Positions 53,056 to 64,000 of a stretch of DNA of 64,000 nucleotides are shown here, piece after piece. This DNA is from Tubulanus polymorphus. Taxonomy: Eukaryota > Nemertea > Palaeonemertea > Tubulaniformes > Tubulanidae. Position 1 is the stretch's first letter; each line of letters opens with the position of its first letter. The position numbers and the translations under genes are program-made. The stretch spans positions 12,146,275-12,210,274 of the forward strand of contig NC_134032.1 in NCBI RefSeq assembly GCF_964204645.1, given 5' to 3'. The notes under the pieces are model-generated. The model was not told where the DNA came from. It searched no databases and saw nothing but the letters and a program-made list of their open reading frames with translations.

Positions 53056-54923
53056 TTAGACCTTATTGAGAATAGCCATGGACATGAAATCTTCGTAATT
53101 GATATTAATGACGCCCTGCATTTGAGGGTCGCGCGCTTTAAACGTATCGGTAATAGACTTCAACAGTACGCAGCTGTTAATGAAATTATCCAGCGTCAGA
53201 CTACGCGTACCTCGCGCGTCGAATTTACATAAAACGATATTAGTGAATTGCGGCGACACGCGGAAACCCATTTCGTGAAATGCTGAAAAAAAAAATGGAG
53301 AATATGAAATATTTACCGGCGGAATGATAGATTTTTCTACATAATCTAAGTCTAAGAGAGTGAAACCAGGCATAAGGTGCGGTCAAGATGTTCGATTTAC
53401 TACAGCGCCAATGTGGGCTAAATAAAACAGGTCATAGATATAAGCCTGGGGCCAGTTGCTCCAAAGTAGCAACAATGAACTACTCAAAAGTACCAGGTAG
53501 TAAAAATTAACTTTTGATTGTCACAATGTCAACTATCCACTTGTTAACCCTAACCAAATTTTGAGCTACTAAGAGGATTCTACTGCAATTTTAAACAAGC
53601 ATTTTTCTCGAATACTTACCACCCACTAATTCATTGCCATCGATTGTGCCAGATCTATCGCGGTCGTAACGGTCGAACGTAGCTTTCCATTGTTGGATGT
53701 AATTCCACAAAGCTTGGAATTCGTTTAAGTCGATCTGACCACTCTGATTCTTATCAAACATTCCTGAAACATTTCGAAAAATCGATTTGTCAGAGCTCTC
53801 AAAACTGTAGAAAAGAGCTATATCGCCGTTGGGATTCAAACTATCAATTGTCCGGGATGGAGAGCGCGGAGAAGAACAGCGGAAAGAGACTCTGTCGCTG
53901 ATAGGATTCAAACTACTGTAAAACTTGTGTAAGTCATATAAGTTGGGACGGGCAAAAATTATCCACCTTGGAAAAATTCAAAATACCCCTTTAGAAAAAC
54001 AAAACCTGCTTAAAAGATTTAAAACAGGAAAATTCCGGACCTATAAATTCCTTCTGGCTAGACAGCAATTTGACAGATGCAAGTTTTACTAGTATCATTG
54101 AATTGTCGGTTGACGGGGGGGGGGAGGGGGTTTTAGTTCACACTTACCTATCATGAGTCGAATGGTTTCCGGGTTGAAATGTGAGTAATTAGCGTTGGTG
54201 AGGGCTTGTTGAAGCTCATTCGCCGAAAGGTGCCCGGAACGATTGCTGTCGATGGTCATGAACCACTGATAAACCTGCGGGTCTATTCCCGGCGGAGGGC
54301 CACCCATACCTGAGAAATTTGAAAGAAAAAATTCCAAATCATGGGCCATTCTGTCTTATTAAAGTCAAAGAGCTTTACGACAGTGATGGAAAAGTCGAGA
54401 AGTTACAGTAAAGAATACGTGTTATCTACGAGATTTATTCATGAGAGGCTCAGCACTTTAACAAGTTAAGAACAGGTGATAATAAATTCAGACTACTCAC
54501 CAGGTGGGCCACCAGGGGGTGCTCCGTAGCCTGGTTGTGGAGGATACTGTCCATATTGCCCACCAGGGGGCGCACCATATTGCCCCGGCGGAGGGGCTCC
54601 GTACTGTCCTGGAGGTGGAGCGCCATACTGTCCCGGAGGCGGAGCCCCATACTGCCCTGGTGGCGGCGCACCATATTGTCCTGGGGGTGGGGCACCGTAG
54701 CCACCCTAAAAACAAAACAAACAAATCAAATTCAAATTAATTTTTAAGGCGGTGGTTTTAATGACAGTTTTAGGAGTAAATTTCGTTATTTTATCATGAA
54801 AAAGATATTCCAGAATATCGTCGGACCTCATCAGAAAACTATTCGATTGAAATTCGAAGAATTTACGAAGTGGAAACAGACCTGTTGAGGATATCCACCC
54901 GGATATTGACCGTACCCAGCCAT
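53056..54923 (-). CDS. PEF1: Peflin, penta-EF-hand protein
   Basis: Five exons on the - strand: 54923-54882, 54705-54501, 54309-54148, 53763-53620, 53282-53056. Phases close to 260 codons (259 aa; human peflin is 284). The N-terminus MAGYGQYPGGYPQQ leads into a Gly/Pro/Tyr/Gln-rich region in which the nonapeptide GAPPPGQY plus one residue repeats about six times. Then five EF hands: DSNRSGHLSANE (canonical loop), the next loop in exon 3-4, DKNQSGQIDLNE, DRDRSGTIDGNE, and degenerate C-terminal hands (DARGTRSLTLDN) for dimerisation. GIDPQVYQWF is the peflin/ALG-2 signature before EF1. Peflin dimerises with ALG-2 (PDCD6) and regulates Ca2+-dependent COPII transport and CUL3-KLHL12 ubiquitination; this is family knowledge. 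SINE-like sequence begins directly upstream. Confidence 0.93.
54505..54700 (-). repeat. In-frame 27-bp repeat encoding the peflin GAPPPGQYG region
   Basis: About six 27-nt units, each coding GAPPPGQYG or a close variant, lie inside exon 2. Their length preserves frame, so copy number can change without breaking the gene. Confidence 0.85.
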
Positions 54924-54934
54924 TATATTCACTG

Positions 54935-55135
54935 CTCTTGTGGGTTCGAATCCCGCGTTCTGCACGTATTCAATTATATTTAGATTTTTCTTCTCTTGTC
55001 CAACGTTTCTCTCTTTTATTTGTAACAGTGATGGAAATGCCGTAATTTGATCACTTTATTGTCGTGTATCTGATATTTTTATGTTTCGACAAGGATCAAT
55101 AAGTATGAATTGAATTTAATTTAATTGAATGCAGG
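54935..55135 (+). mobile_element. SINE-like element at the peflin 5' end
   Basis: A perfect pol III B box, GGGTTCGAATCCCG at 54944-54957, is followed by unrelated sequence and a tail AAGGATCAATAAGTATGAATTGAATTTAA shared with 8790-8885 (given in part). No A box is seen, so the head may be truncated. It starts 12 bp from the peflin ATG on the opposite strand. Further B-box-like TTCGAATCC words occur at about 55172 and 55211. Confidence 0.45.
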
Positions 55136-57268
55136 CACTGGCAGTCGAGAATCATTTCGTTCAACGAGTTCGAATCCCGGATTTCTAAGAGCCCAAATCC
55201 TCTCTCCTTGAATTCGAATCCTACTGATATACATGTCATGATTGCTATGGAATAATGGAAAAGTTTCATTCGTAGTCAAGGAGGTCCTAAAATCTTATTC
55301 CATCTCTGGCAGTTGACCACAGTGCACGACTCCAGTTTCAAATCTTCTCACATGTCTCTTTCGTTTTGGAGAAAATGTTTCCAAATTTTTAAAAAGTGTC
55401 CGTGTGTAGAATTTGCTGTGATAATGAAGAGAGGAGATACTCAATATTTGAGCCAGTCAAGAGAGTGCTGTGTTCTGGCTTTTTTGTTGCATTAACCACA
55501 CGTGCCCTAGAACACTAACACTACTACTAAGAAGCTCTACAAAAAGGTAGACATGGATCGGATGGTCAGCCCCGTTTTCGGCGTTCTTCAAGCATGCGCT
55601 TCAATTTTAGAGTGGCGGATTAGGGTACCTCGCGTGAAGCACTCAAAATTTCTGAAATGCCCTTCTTGGAAAGACAGAAAAATTCGAAATAGGAACTTGA
55701 AAACTGTTCAAATGTGTTACCAATATCAGGCAAAATTTCTTTGAGGGTTTGCCTCCTTGAGATCTTGCCCTTGGGACCCTGAATGCTGTTTCTGAGTAGG
55801 CCTATATTCTGTATGAGTATGACCTTTTTTCTTTGGTGAGGCAGTAAAATGGACCCTGGATCCGCCCCTGAAGCCCTATTGGATCCTGTCCCTAGCCTGC
55901 CCAAATGGCATAGGGCCTATGGGCCAAAGCAGATTTAGTCCTTTAACTTTATACATTTATATAGCTAAAGCCTTATTGGGCAGATTGGCCTGACTTTAAT
56001 GTAGCCTGAAGGCCTATGCTTTTCAAATTTATCTTTATTAGGGCTATAATGATTTTACAGTTCTGTGGGTTTCAGTCACCATAAGTTCATATGCTGTGAA
56101 CTTAGGACAATAATTGTTATTCCTCATTTTGTAAAGGACTGTGTATTTATAACAGTGTTTGTTTGGTCAGTCAACCGGTGTTTTAGTAAGGTACCGTTAT
56201 TTTTCTGTTGGAATTTGAATCCAAATTCACGTGGAGTGACCATTGTTGAGATTCGGACGTGATTTTGAGGTAAAAATTATCCACTAATTAAAATCAAATC
56301 ATTGAAAAAAATTTACTTGTGGAATACCACTTTTAGATCAAAAACATCATAGGCCTATAGCCTAGGCCTAGCCTAAATGTTTTTGAAATATTTTCAAAAG
56401 AAGGAAATTGTTAAAATTTTTATGAGCCTATTTGATTTATTCTTTGTTAAGAGAATTTTCTAAAAATGAATATCTCAAAATGTTGGTACAATTGATTTAT
56501 CAAAACACCAGTCGACAAGACCAAGCATACAATATATAAATACCACTACTCAATTTGCAGTCTCACCAACGTGTGAGATTGAATAGGTTTCAATGTCAAA
56601 AATTAGCCACTAATCTGAATCCTGTAGAACAGGGTTCTGAGTTCGCCTTCAGATCTCGATATTTCAAATTAAGGATCGTCCAGACTTCAAAAATATCCAG
56701 GACTGCCTTTGGACATCAACTAAAATCACCCTTCATTTTATCAATCCACTTTCATCGAGGAATCATCCAGACTGCAGACTATATCGCGAATGAGTGATTC
56801 CAGTTAGCAGACTGATTTCTGCATGACCTATGAAACTGGTATTGTTTTAACTGACCACTCAAGTATTCAGTTCCACGGCTCTGCGAGTAAGAGTTGCCTC
56901 TTAGTTGAAATTCGTTTATTTTCAATTAGTTAACTCTGAGTCAAATCGCAAGTCAACTGTAGACTTGCCACTCAAGTATTGTTTTAATTGACCACTGTAG
57001 CATTGTTTTAACTGACCGCTGTATTATCATTTTAACTGACCACTTCAGTATTAATTTAACCGAACACCGCTGCTGCAATATTTTAAGACCATTAACTGAT
57101 CATCGCTTAGAACTGACCACTGCGGCAGCGTAATTGTTGTTACTGGTCACAGGTTGGTGTTAATTGTTCTGCGTATAATGAATATTGTATGCATATATTG
57201 TAGGTTGATACGACCACTGTCGATATGAAAGCTTCATCTCTCCGACTCCAACAACTCTCACAGCTCCG
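55136..57268. other. Repeat-rich intergenic stretch
   Basis: Contains CTGGATCCGCCCCTG at about 55855, many AGGCCTA words (55900-56390) and a foldback MITE relative at about 56870-56960. Also short repeats of TTTTAACTGACCACT between 56840 and 57130. No coding region recognised. Confidence 0.45.
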
Positions 57269-57339
57269 ATGGCACTAGACAAACGGAGTAACATGGAACA
57301 GCGACAAAATTACAGTAACAAAGTTACGTCTTTTAAAAG
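57269..57339 (+). CDS. Possible first coding exon, unidentified
   Basis: The ATG at 57269 opens MALDKRSNMEQRQNYSNKVT and reads to AAAAG|GTGAGC, a good donor. A possible acceptor (TATATTGTAG) lies at 57204. No partner exon or family was found downstream, so this may be chance. Confidence 0.2.
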
Positions 57340-60300
57340 GTGAGCTCGGGAATCAAACTGTAGACTCTGTCGTACTCGGGGTAGGGTTCGGTTGGGACCG
57401 TAGATATTTGGTTGAGAATCCAAGAAATGTCTTCGCAAAATCAATCTTCGAGGATCATGCAACGGTGAATGCCTCACCGAATTGAAGATAAGGGAACTTG
57501 AAAATTTTGCTAAAGAAAATCCAAGTAAAATCATGTTGAAATCCAACTGTTTTCAGTAAGTATCAATACTGAGTAAGGTAGAATTTGATGTATTATATTA
57601 GGCCCCTAATGTTATTTCTATAGGTTTTTTTTTCAAATCTGGGGTTGTATTGCACGTGACTTCACTCCAAAAATGGTCTTAAATCCGACGAATGGCCCTA
57701 AGACTTTTGATTGCATTTTTAAACCAAAATGAGCTTACAATTGTATTAATTTATTTGAGTAATATTATAAAACCAAATAATTCGGATGAATACGACTGGT
57801 CAATTCATTAACAATAATGGGCTTAAATCTAAGTCTTCAGTGTTCAACTTGTCGCTCTTGGCTTTTTCTTTGAAAAAAAAACCTGCTGAAGTTAAGCTTG
57901 AATTCTTGCCCAATTGAATTTGCCGGAGTTGTATAATTCTCGGCTATTTTAAGGCCAAGGTTGGTTTTATATAATAAAAGGCAAACGGTGCTAATCAGCT
58001 TAACGGAGATTATCTCGTTAGGTTTTTCATAACAGTTGTAAATTGGAATATGGCGTCAGTGCATGGAATGAAAGATCATAAAACAAATAGCCTAGAAAAA
58101 GGGCTCTTTTTTAAATAGTCGATTTTTTCCCTTTTTTTTCATAAAATATAAGTGAATTATGAATTTTTTTCGCATTTTGCTCTTATCGTCGGATACGATA
58201 TTGTTCTTTATGTTAAACAATTATCGACAATTATCTGTTTCAACTTGACTTCAGAGGACATCGGGTGCCGGCCCTAGCTCGGCCAGTTTTGGCAGAACAT
58301 ACCGGATATCGGTCTATAAAGCACCAGAACGTACGGAGAGTCGAACTAAAACATTGATTTCGAACCGTATTGAATAATTGTCAAAGAGTATTCGTTGAAT
58401 GGATTACAAATGATAGAACAGAAATGTACTGTCGGAATTAACCGTCCTCTCAAGTAAAGTTAGATAAGATATTCTAGTAAGATAAAATCCCACTATTTAC
58501 AGATTAAAAGAATTTAAAAACCAGAATTTATTTATTCAATCAAAAATATATTATGTCACACCTGACGATGATCTCTAGGGTGAGATCGAAACGTCGTCTC
58601 TTATATATATTTTAGATTGAATAAATAAATTCTTGTTTTTAAATTCTTTTAATCTGTAGATAGTGGGTTTATATCTTATTATCCGTTCACCACATTTGAG
58701 TGTGGTCATCGTTCTAAGATATTCTAGGCTCAATGAGTAAAAGAGTTAAATTCAATATTTATTTTTGTCGAGATTTGGTGAACTCGTCTAATGGGCCTTA
58801 TTTGTGTATATATAACTGAAAAACGATTAAATGCAGGATTAGACATTCTATACAATGTAGGGTTTAGATTATTATTGACGCAGTCGACCGTTATAAATGA
58901 AGAACAATAATATTTGTATGTAACGACCATAAAAACCTGTCTGCTTTATAGAAATATTCGACCAGTTAACCAGTTAACCAGTAAAATCCCTTGTCTTTAT
59001 ATTTAAAGATATTTTACTGTGATGGTCAAATAAGAGGTCATCTTTTTTTATTCACTGCATCATTAATTAGCCGTGATTTAGGGTCGAATTTTACCAGTCT
59101 TGGCTGCAGTAAGAAATGGAATTTATTGTATTTCTCAAATGCTTACTCAGTATTTGACTCCAACTTGGGGTAGAATTTGACCAGTTTCAACTTGACCGCG
59201 GTAAGAAACAGAGTCTACTGTATTTCTCAAACTCAGGCATTCAAAATGTCAAATATCTTCTGGTAAAGCCTTACCTACTTGCAGGAAGGATCGCCTTCTC
59301 CTATCTACACACGTTCTTCACACGTCACAAGAAGTTGGGTTTATATTTCGACGCGATAATTTCAACGTAACGACTTCTAGAAATAAAACTGGACTGCCGA
59401 TGCTGGGGGTAGATCGGCGACCTCTTAGGAGGAGATCAGAGAGTGATGTGGTTAACAGCTTCTGGCTGGATAAGGTTAAAGCTATTTGAGAGAAGTAAAA
59501 AGTGAAGAGAAATAAGGCTAAAAAAATTGACACCTTGTTTCTCATTTCTGCTAGCCACCTATAATCTGTACATTACTTTATATAAATGAACTGCCTGATT
59601 GCAAATTTTATTGCAATTTCAAAAGTGACCCGGCCGATTAGGAGAAACGAGGTATCATATTATTCTAAGAGAGAATATGTTTTTCTGACATTTTGACACG
59701 ACCTCGGTATAAGGAAAATAAAGCAGTTCCCCGGCGGGGGTACCTTAAGAAGGACCGGCGCATTCGTGTGCATGGAGAGGTCTCAACCCTTCAACCGAAC
59801 TGTTCTTTATAGTCAAAACGGAGACAAAGTCTTTGAAGATCGATTGTTGTGTATTTAATGTACGTTAAACGACTCTTATTAACTGTAAAACTCTGAACCG
59901 CTTTATATTGAAACTCGTCAAACTGTGGAAAATTATTTAACGCTTTTAGGCGTGGAGAAAAATTGCGGTTATGATTAAACTAAATACCCGCTATAAGGCT
60001 AAGAAAAACGAGCCATAAATTTTCGCGGGTTTGTCAATTTTGTTACATTCTCCCGCTATAGGCGTTCAGTGTTGTCCAAAAACAAGCGGAAATCTTCGCA
60101 AGTTTGTTAATTTCGTTACAAATTTCACCGGTTTGCTTATTTCATGACGAATTGCTTAGTAGAATACCCGCCAGGCAAACGGATATCTCCTACACAAGAA
60201 TTGGCTACATATTTTCGCGTGTTACTTAATTTCGCCGCATTGGTCAATCCTATGTACCGGATATTTGGCCGCAAATTTTCATTCCCTTTTCAATATGCAT

Positions 60301-60701
60301 AAGACAAATCTCCTCTAGAAGTCTCGGGCTAGCTGTATCGATTTGATATACCATTTAAATTCCGAGGATTTCGTCGTCGGGCGCGCTCGCGCGGAAATAT
60401 CCGTAGCGAAAATTTCGCCGCCGGTAATTATAATCGCCCGGGCTGTTGACAAATATAATATCTTTAAGTAGGAATGTTTTTCAGTTAACTGTGACCGGTG
60501 TATTTGACGAATATGTTATAACTGTTTATTATTTGTCGGAACTGACGATATAGTCAACGCGAGCGTCCATTTCGACTGTTCGTTTTGCGCGGAAAACTTA
60601 CCGAAATTTCTCCGGGCTCTCGAGACCCCGATGCTGCGGATTCTGTTTAAACTTTGTTGTCGATCTTTGCTTAGTTAATTAGTCCGACTGATTAATTAAC
60701 G
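57340..60701. other. Intergenic stretch with foldback element and CpG-rich end
   Basis: No gene recognised. Contains the 58478-58714 element, degenerate TTCGCGGGTTTGTCAATTTT-type repeats at about 60015-60240, and from about 60360 a CpG-rich segment (CGTCGTCGGGCGCGCTCGCG) that may be a promoter for the exon at 60702. Confidence 0.5.
58478..58714. mobile_element. Foldback retroelement-like insertion with 13-bp direct repeats
   Basis: Arms 58478-58550 and 58606-58681 are inverted repeats of about 75 nt with few mismatches. The core CCTGACGATGATCTC…GAGATCGAAACGTCG forms its own hairpin. TAAGATATTCTAG is repeated at 58465-58477 and 58715-58727, consistent with a target-site duplication. The inverted arms, variable-length duplication and the CTGANGA…GAAA core recall Penelope-like or retrozyme remnants. 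No coding frame. Confidence 0.55.
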
Positions 60702-60823
60702 ATGAAGGATTTGGGAGCGGCGAAGGATTTTACGTATTGGAAGGTCGACGGCGCCATCAATCCGGCCGTTCATATCCCGAAAACGGGTTTTCAAGGTCAC
60801 GCGACCCAGACGGTCAGGCTTCG
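60702..60823 (+). CDS. Probable first coding exon of an unidentified gene
   Basis: The ATG at 60702 starts MKDLGAAKDFTYWKVDGAIN, followed by 21 more residues up to CTTCG|GTAGGT (phase 2). The exon is GC-rich with synonymous C/G endings like the real genes here and follows CpG-rich sequence. There is no signal peptide or membrane segment. No downstream exon was found within the window, so the rest of the gene may lie beyond 64000 or in the unassigned interval. Confidence 0.45.
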
Positions 60824-63071
60824 GTAGGTTTTATCGAATTTCTTTTTCAGTTGGAGGGGGTTTGAGGGTTTGAACCTCGGTTTCTGGATCGGCAATATAC
60901 GGGTTCACAGGGTTCTTGCAGATCAGAAAATCAGGGAATACCGACTTTTTACAACACTTAGGGATACAACACTTAGGGACACTTAACTTGACAGTTAGGA
61001 ACAGTTAACTTGAATTTTTGGTGTCTGGTGGTACATTCTTGCTGGTGATGAGTCGTGTGGCAAAAGGAACCTCTTGAGAAGAAATAGTCCCTATGGAGAA
61101 TATCTTATGATCTCGTCATTTTTCGGTCAAAGGTCAGGGTATCGGAGAACTATGCGGGAATTTCGGATTCCCTGATCTGAAAGAACCCTGGGTTAAGTTA
61201 TTATCAGTCTTGACTCAATTTGAGTTTAGGTTAACTTCATCTAGTTCAACTTTATTTTGAGCAGTGTTAAAATTGTGGTTGATGTTTTAAGGTAGATCAT
61301 TTAGAAAAAAACCAGCCCAGTTCCTGTAGAACGTATTAAGCCGATCTGAAAATTTGTCCCGTCCCTTGAGTTGTCGCCTCAAATGCAGGATTCATAGAAC
61401 TGCACCGGGTTCCGTTTATCTGAGATCTTGTCCGGAAACAAGGGTTGCGTTGAAAGAATCATATTTTCAAGATAATTATTCCTATTAAATCAAACAACTT
61501 GACAATTCTTTTCCGAAAATAATTCATGTATAATTTCGTCAAATTTTAGTGAATCTTAAAAGGACACTGGTCTGTTCTTGGTATGTATTGCAATGAATAA
61601 TACTTGGTCATTCGGTCAGCGCGGATTATTTCTTCATTCAAACATGTTTAATTATGGTGTCCTATAACATGATATTATAGCATTCTTCAAGTACTCTGGA
61701 TTTACACGGGAATTAAGGAGAGCACTTGAATTTAATTTGCGCGATCCTCCTTTCAAGAGTGAATTCAATCTCTTTCAGATCGGAAATATTTGGTTAGATT
61801 AATCCATGACGAATGTTACTTGAAGATTTATCAATCTTCTTCTCAATGGATGAGAGGTGTTTGTTCAAATTAGTACTTTTAGGGTTTGAATTTAGGTTTG
61901 AACTGTAGGCCTATAGAAGGGGTTGAAAATTAATTTGATACGGCAGGATGGCCACTGAACTGGAAAACTCAGGGAATTTGACAAATTTTTGCTTAAGAAC
62001 CTGGAAAACTAAGGGAATTTGGATAATGCCATTGACCGAGTGTTCCTTATGACTACCTGATTAAAGGCCATCTTGGTTCTATAGCCAATCAAACAACTTA
62101 CGACCAACCTTACGATTTATTAAGACACTTTTAAACTTTGGATGGTCTATGAGACTGGCTCTGTTTAATTTATAGGGCCAAAATCAAGTTCAGACTCAAG
62201 AGTTTCACCCCTTGGCCCCAGAGAAGAGATTAATTAGTATTTAGAATTATGCATGCCAGTCTTACTGAGCCATCTAAGATCGGCTCCAACTCAATTGAGG
62301 TCATGATTATGTTGTAATTTCGACATTGTTCCCCCCCCCCACCCCCCATGTAAACATATAAGTAGATTAATGATTATAATTGTTTGTTGTCATTAGCCTG
62401 TTATTCTGCTGAAATATTCAGTCTTTCATTTTTAAAATCTCTCGAGGAGCCATCAAACAGCAGGACATCACTTCACCGTCTAAAGTCTTGATTAAAAACT
62501 CCGAATCATTAGATTCTTATTATCTATGTTAATCCGATGTAAAATTAATCCGCAATGGATTAATCGTTATTAAGGTTTTTGTTTTCGTTATTACGAGCGC
62601 TGGTGCCAGCGATCCAGTCACTGTCCTAGTAATTATTTGGTCATTACTGATTAGAACTTTGGTCGAATGTCGACTTTGAAAACCGTTTGACCAAACAGTA
62701 ACTACGAACTTTAAGATAACAAGATATGTAGGCATATCTGTATTGGAAGAAGTGTTGTAAATGTGGACAGTGAGGAGTATTTTTTTAGAAAGTGAACTTC
62801 ATTATCGCAAAAGGAGGAGGGATATAGAGTTTGGAGGCAATTTGAATTATATCGAAACGGAGTATAGATAATGGCAGACGTTTTTGTGAATAAATCAGTC
62901 GACGACCGGTTGAAACTTTGGTGAGTTTTTATAGTGAGAGTGAGGTCGATCGTTACCTCAATTAAGAGAATCACTGTAGAGGTCGGGGGAGGACCTCATC
63001 CTTCCTAAATCTAGTCTCGGTTAGGTATACAGGACAGGATAAAGTTTGACTTAGATTTAAGTAGGCTAATA
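60824..63071. other. Putative intron or intergenic sequence
   Basis: No exon recognised. Includes the dispersed GGGAATTTGACAAATTTT repeat at 61935-62075 and a C-rich homopolymer run near 62332-62348. Confidence 0.4.
61935..62075 (+). repeat. Dispersed GGGAATTTGACAAATTTT repeat, second copy
   Basis: GGATGGCCACTGAACTGGAA, CTCAGGGAATTTGACAAATT and TTTGGATAATGCCATTGACC match 41035-41165 in the same order. Confidence 0.6.
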
Positions 63072-63695
63072 GAAAATGAACTGATTTTGACTGTAGAGTT
63101 AAAGTAATTGAAAATGAACTAATTTTGACTGTACAGTTAAAGTAATTGAAAATGAACTGATTTTGACTGTAGAGTTGAAGTAATTGAAAATGAACTAATT
63201 TTGACTGTAGAGTTAAAGTAATTGAAAATGAACTAATTTTGACTGTAGAGTTAAAGTAATTGAAAATGAACTGATTTTGACTGTACAGTTAAAGTAATTG
63301 AAAATGAACTGATTTTGACTGTAGAGTTGAAGTAATTGAAAATGAACTGATTTTTACTGTAAAGTTTAAGTAATTGAAAATGAACTGATTTTGACTGTAG
63401 AGTTAAAGTAATTGAAAATGAACTGATTTTGACTGTACAGATAAAGTAATTGAAAATGAACTGATTTTGACTGTACAGATAAAGTAATTGAAAATGAACT
63501 GATTTTGACTGTAGAGTTTAAGTAATTGAAAATGAACTGATTTTGACTGTAGAGTTAAAGTAGTTGAAAATGAACTGATTTTGACTGTAGAGTTAAAGTA
63601 GTTGAAAATGAACTGATTTTGACTGTAGAGTTAAAGTAATTGAAAATGAACTGATTTTTACTGTAAAGTTTAAGTAATAGAAAATGAACTGATTC
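63072..63695. repeat. 38-bp minisatellite, about 16 units
   Basis: The unit begins GAAAATGAACTGATTTTGAC and continues TGTAGAGTTAAAGTAATT. Units start at 63072, 63110, 63148 and so on. Most variants are single changes (GTACAG, GTTTAAG). The unit resembles the interior of the AGTTCCACA foldback MITE read in reverse. Confidence 0.93.
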
Positions 63696-64000
63696 TAGTC
63701 AATCTAGATGCTCTGAATTCAATTCTACAGTGAAGTTATTGTATATGTTTACAACGGGCAATAACGAACGCTTTGTTCTACCAACATTTTTACGCCGAAT
63801 TCTCAGACGTTTTCTCGTGTCAACCGGGTAAAAAAGGCTAACATTCTTTCAAAAAGGCGATTGTCTCCAATCGATGAATTAGTAATAACGACCGCGGGGT
63901 TTATTCAGGTTTTTTTTTTTTGCCGAACAATTAAACGCTGATGTCGCACGCAAGCCGCACGCGAACCGCGACCGAATCGTTGTCGGTTTTGAAATCGAGC
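63696..64000. other. Window end
   Basis: No gene recognised. A T10 run at about 63912 is followed by CpG-rich sequence (CGCACGCAAGCCGCACGCGAACCGCG), which could be the edge of an exon or promoter continuing beyond the window. Confidence 0.3.

Noticed and set aside
53591-53911. Longer peflin exon starting in the frame upstream of 53763
   Set aside because: The upstream part has no EF-hand similarity and the acceptor at 53764 gives exact phase continuity with exon 3.

Overview
The window is animal nuclear DNA, not prokaryotic. Genes are split by GT-AG introns, LINE, SINE and MITE-like repeats and minisatellites are dense, and the protein set is metazoan (NUP42, DCXR, GTSF1, a GT11 fucosyltransferase, TFIIH p34, peflin). 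Repeat style and gene content suggest a lophotrochozoan invertebrate, most likely a mollusc; this is an inference and no species is claimed.

Region 1 (1-26.2 kb) is a tandem array of seven four-exon genes on the + strand (the first is cut by the window edge). They encode small secreted proteins: a signal peptide, then exactly 12 cysteines arranged as two six-cysteine modules. Intron phases are 1-0-2 in every copy and every frame is open. The modules resemble those of the PCSK9 C-terminal domain. Between the genes lie broken exons, orphan promoter blocks, an inverted copy of an intergenic block with an expanded minisatellite, and foldback elements: an actively rearranging birth-and-death locus. 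The two rightmost copies (17.3 and 23.9 kb) form a divergent subgroup. They lie in a segmental duplication that also carried half of NUP42; the left NUP42 half is now a pseudogene.

Region 2 (27.4-41.5 kb) holds NUP42 on the - strand (six exons, 434 aa). A complete seven-exon DCXR-like reductase on the + strand is nested in its large intron. NUP42 is head-to-head with a GTSF1-like piRNA-pathway gene (eight exons, 375 aa). A decayed, 5'-truncated LINE on the - strand separates the two promoters. One GTSF1 intron contains a minisatellite that repeats its own 3' splice site.

Region 3 (43.4-55 kb) contains a single-exon GT11 fucosyltransferase (-), an 819-aa TPR protein ending in a TIR-like domain (+), the TFIIH subunit GTF2H3 (+) and the penta-EF-hand protein peflin (-).

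Region 4 (55-64 kb) is repeat-rich. It holds a possible first exon at 60.7 kb next to CpG-rich sequence, a 237-bp foldback element flanked by 13-bp direct repeats, and a 38-bp minisatellite at 63 kb. All gene models were spliced by hand; their phases and lengths close exactly, but there is no transcript evidence.
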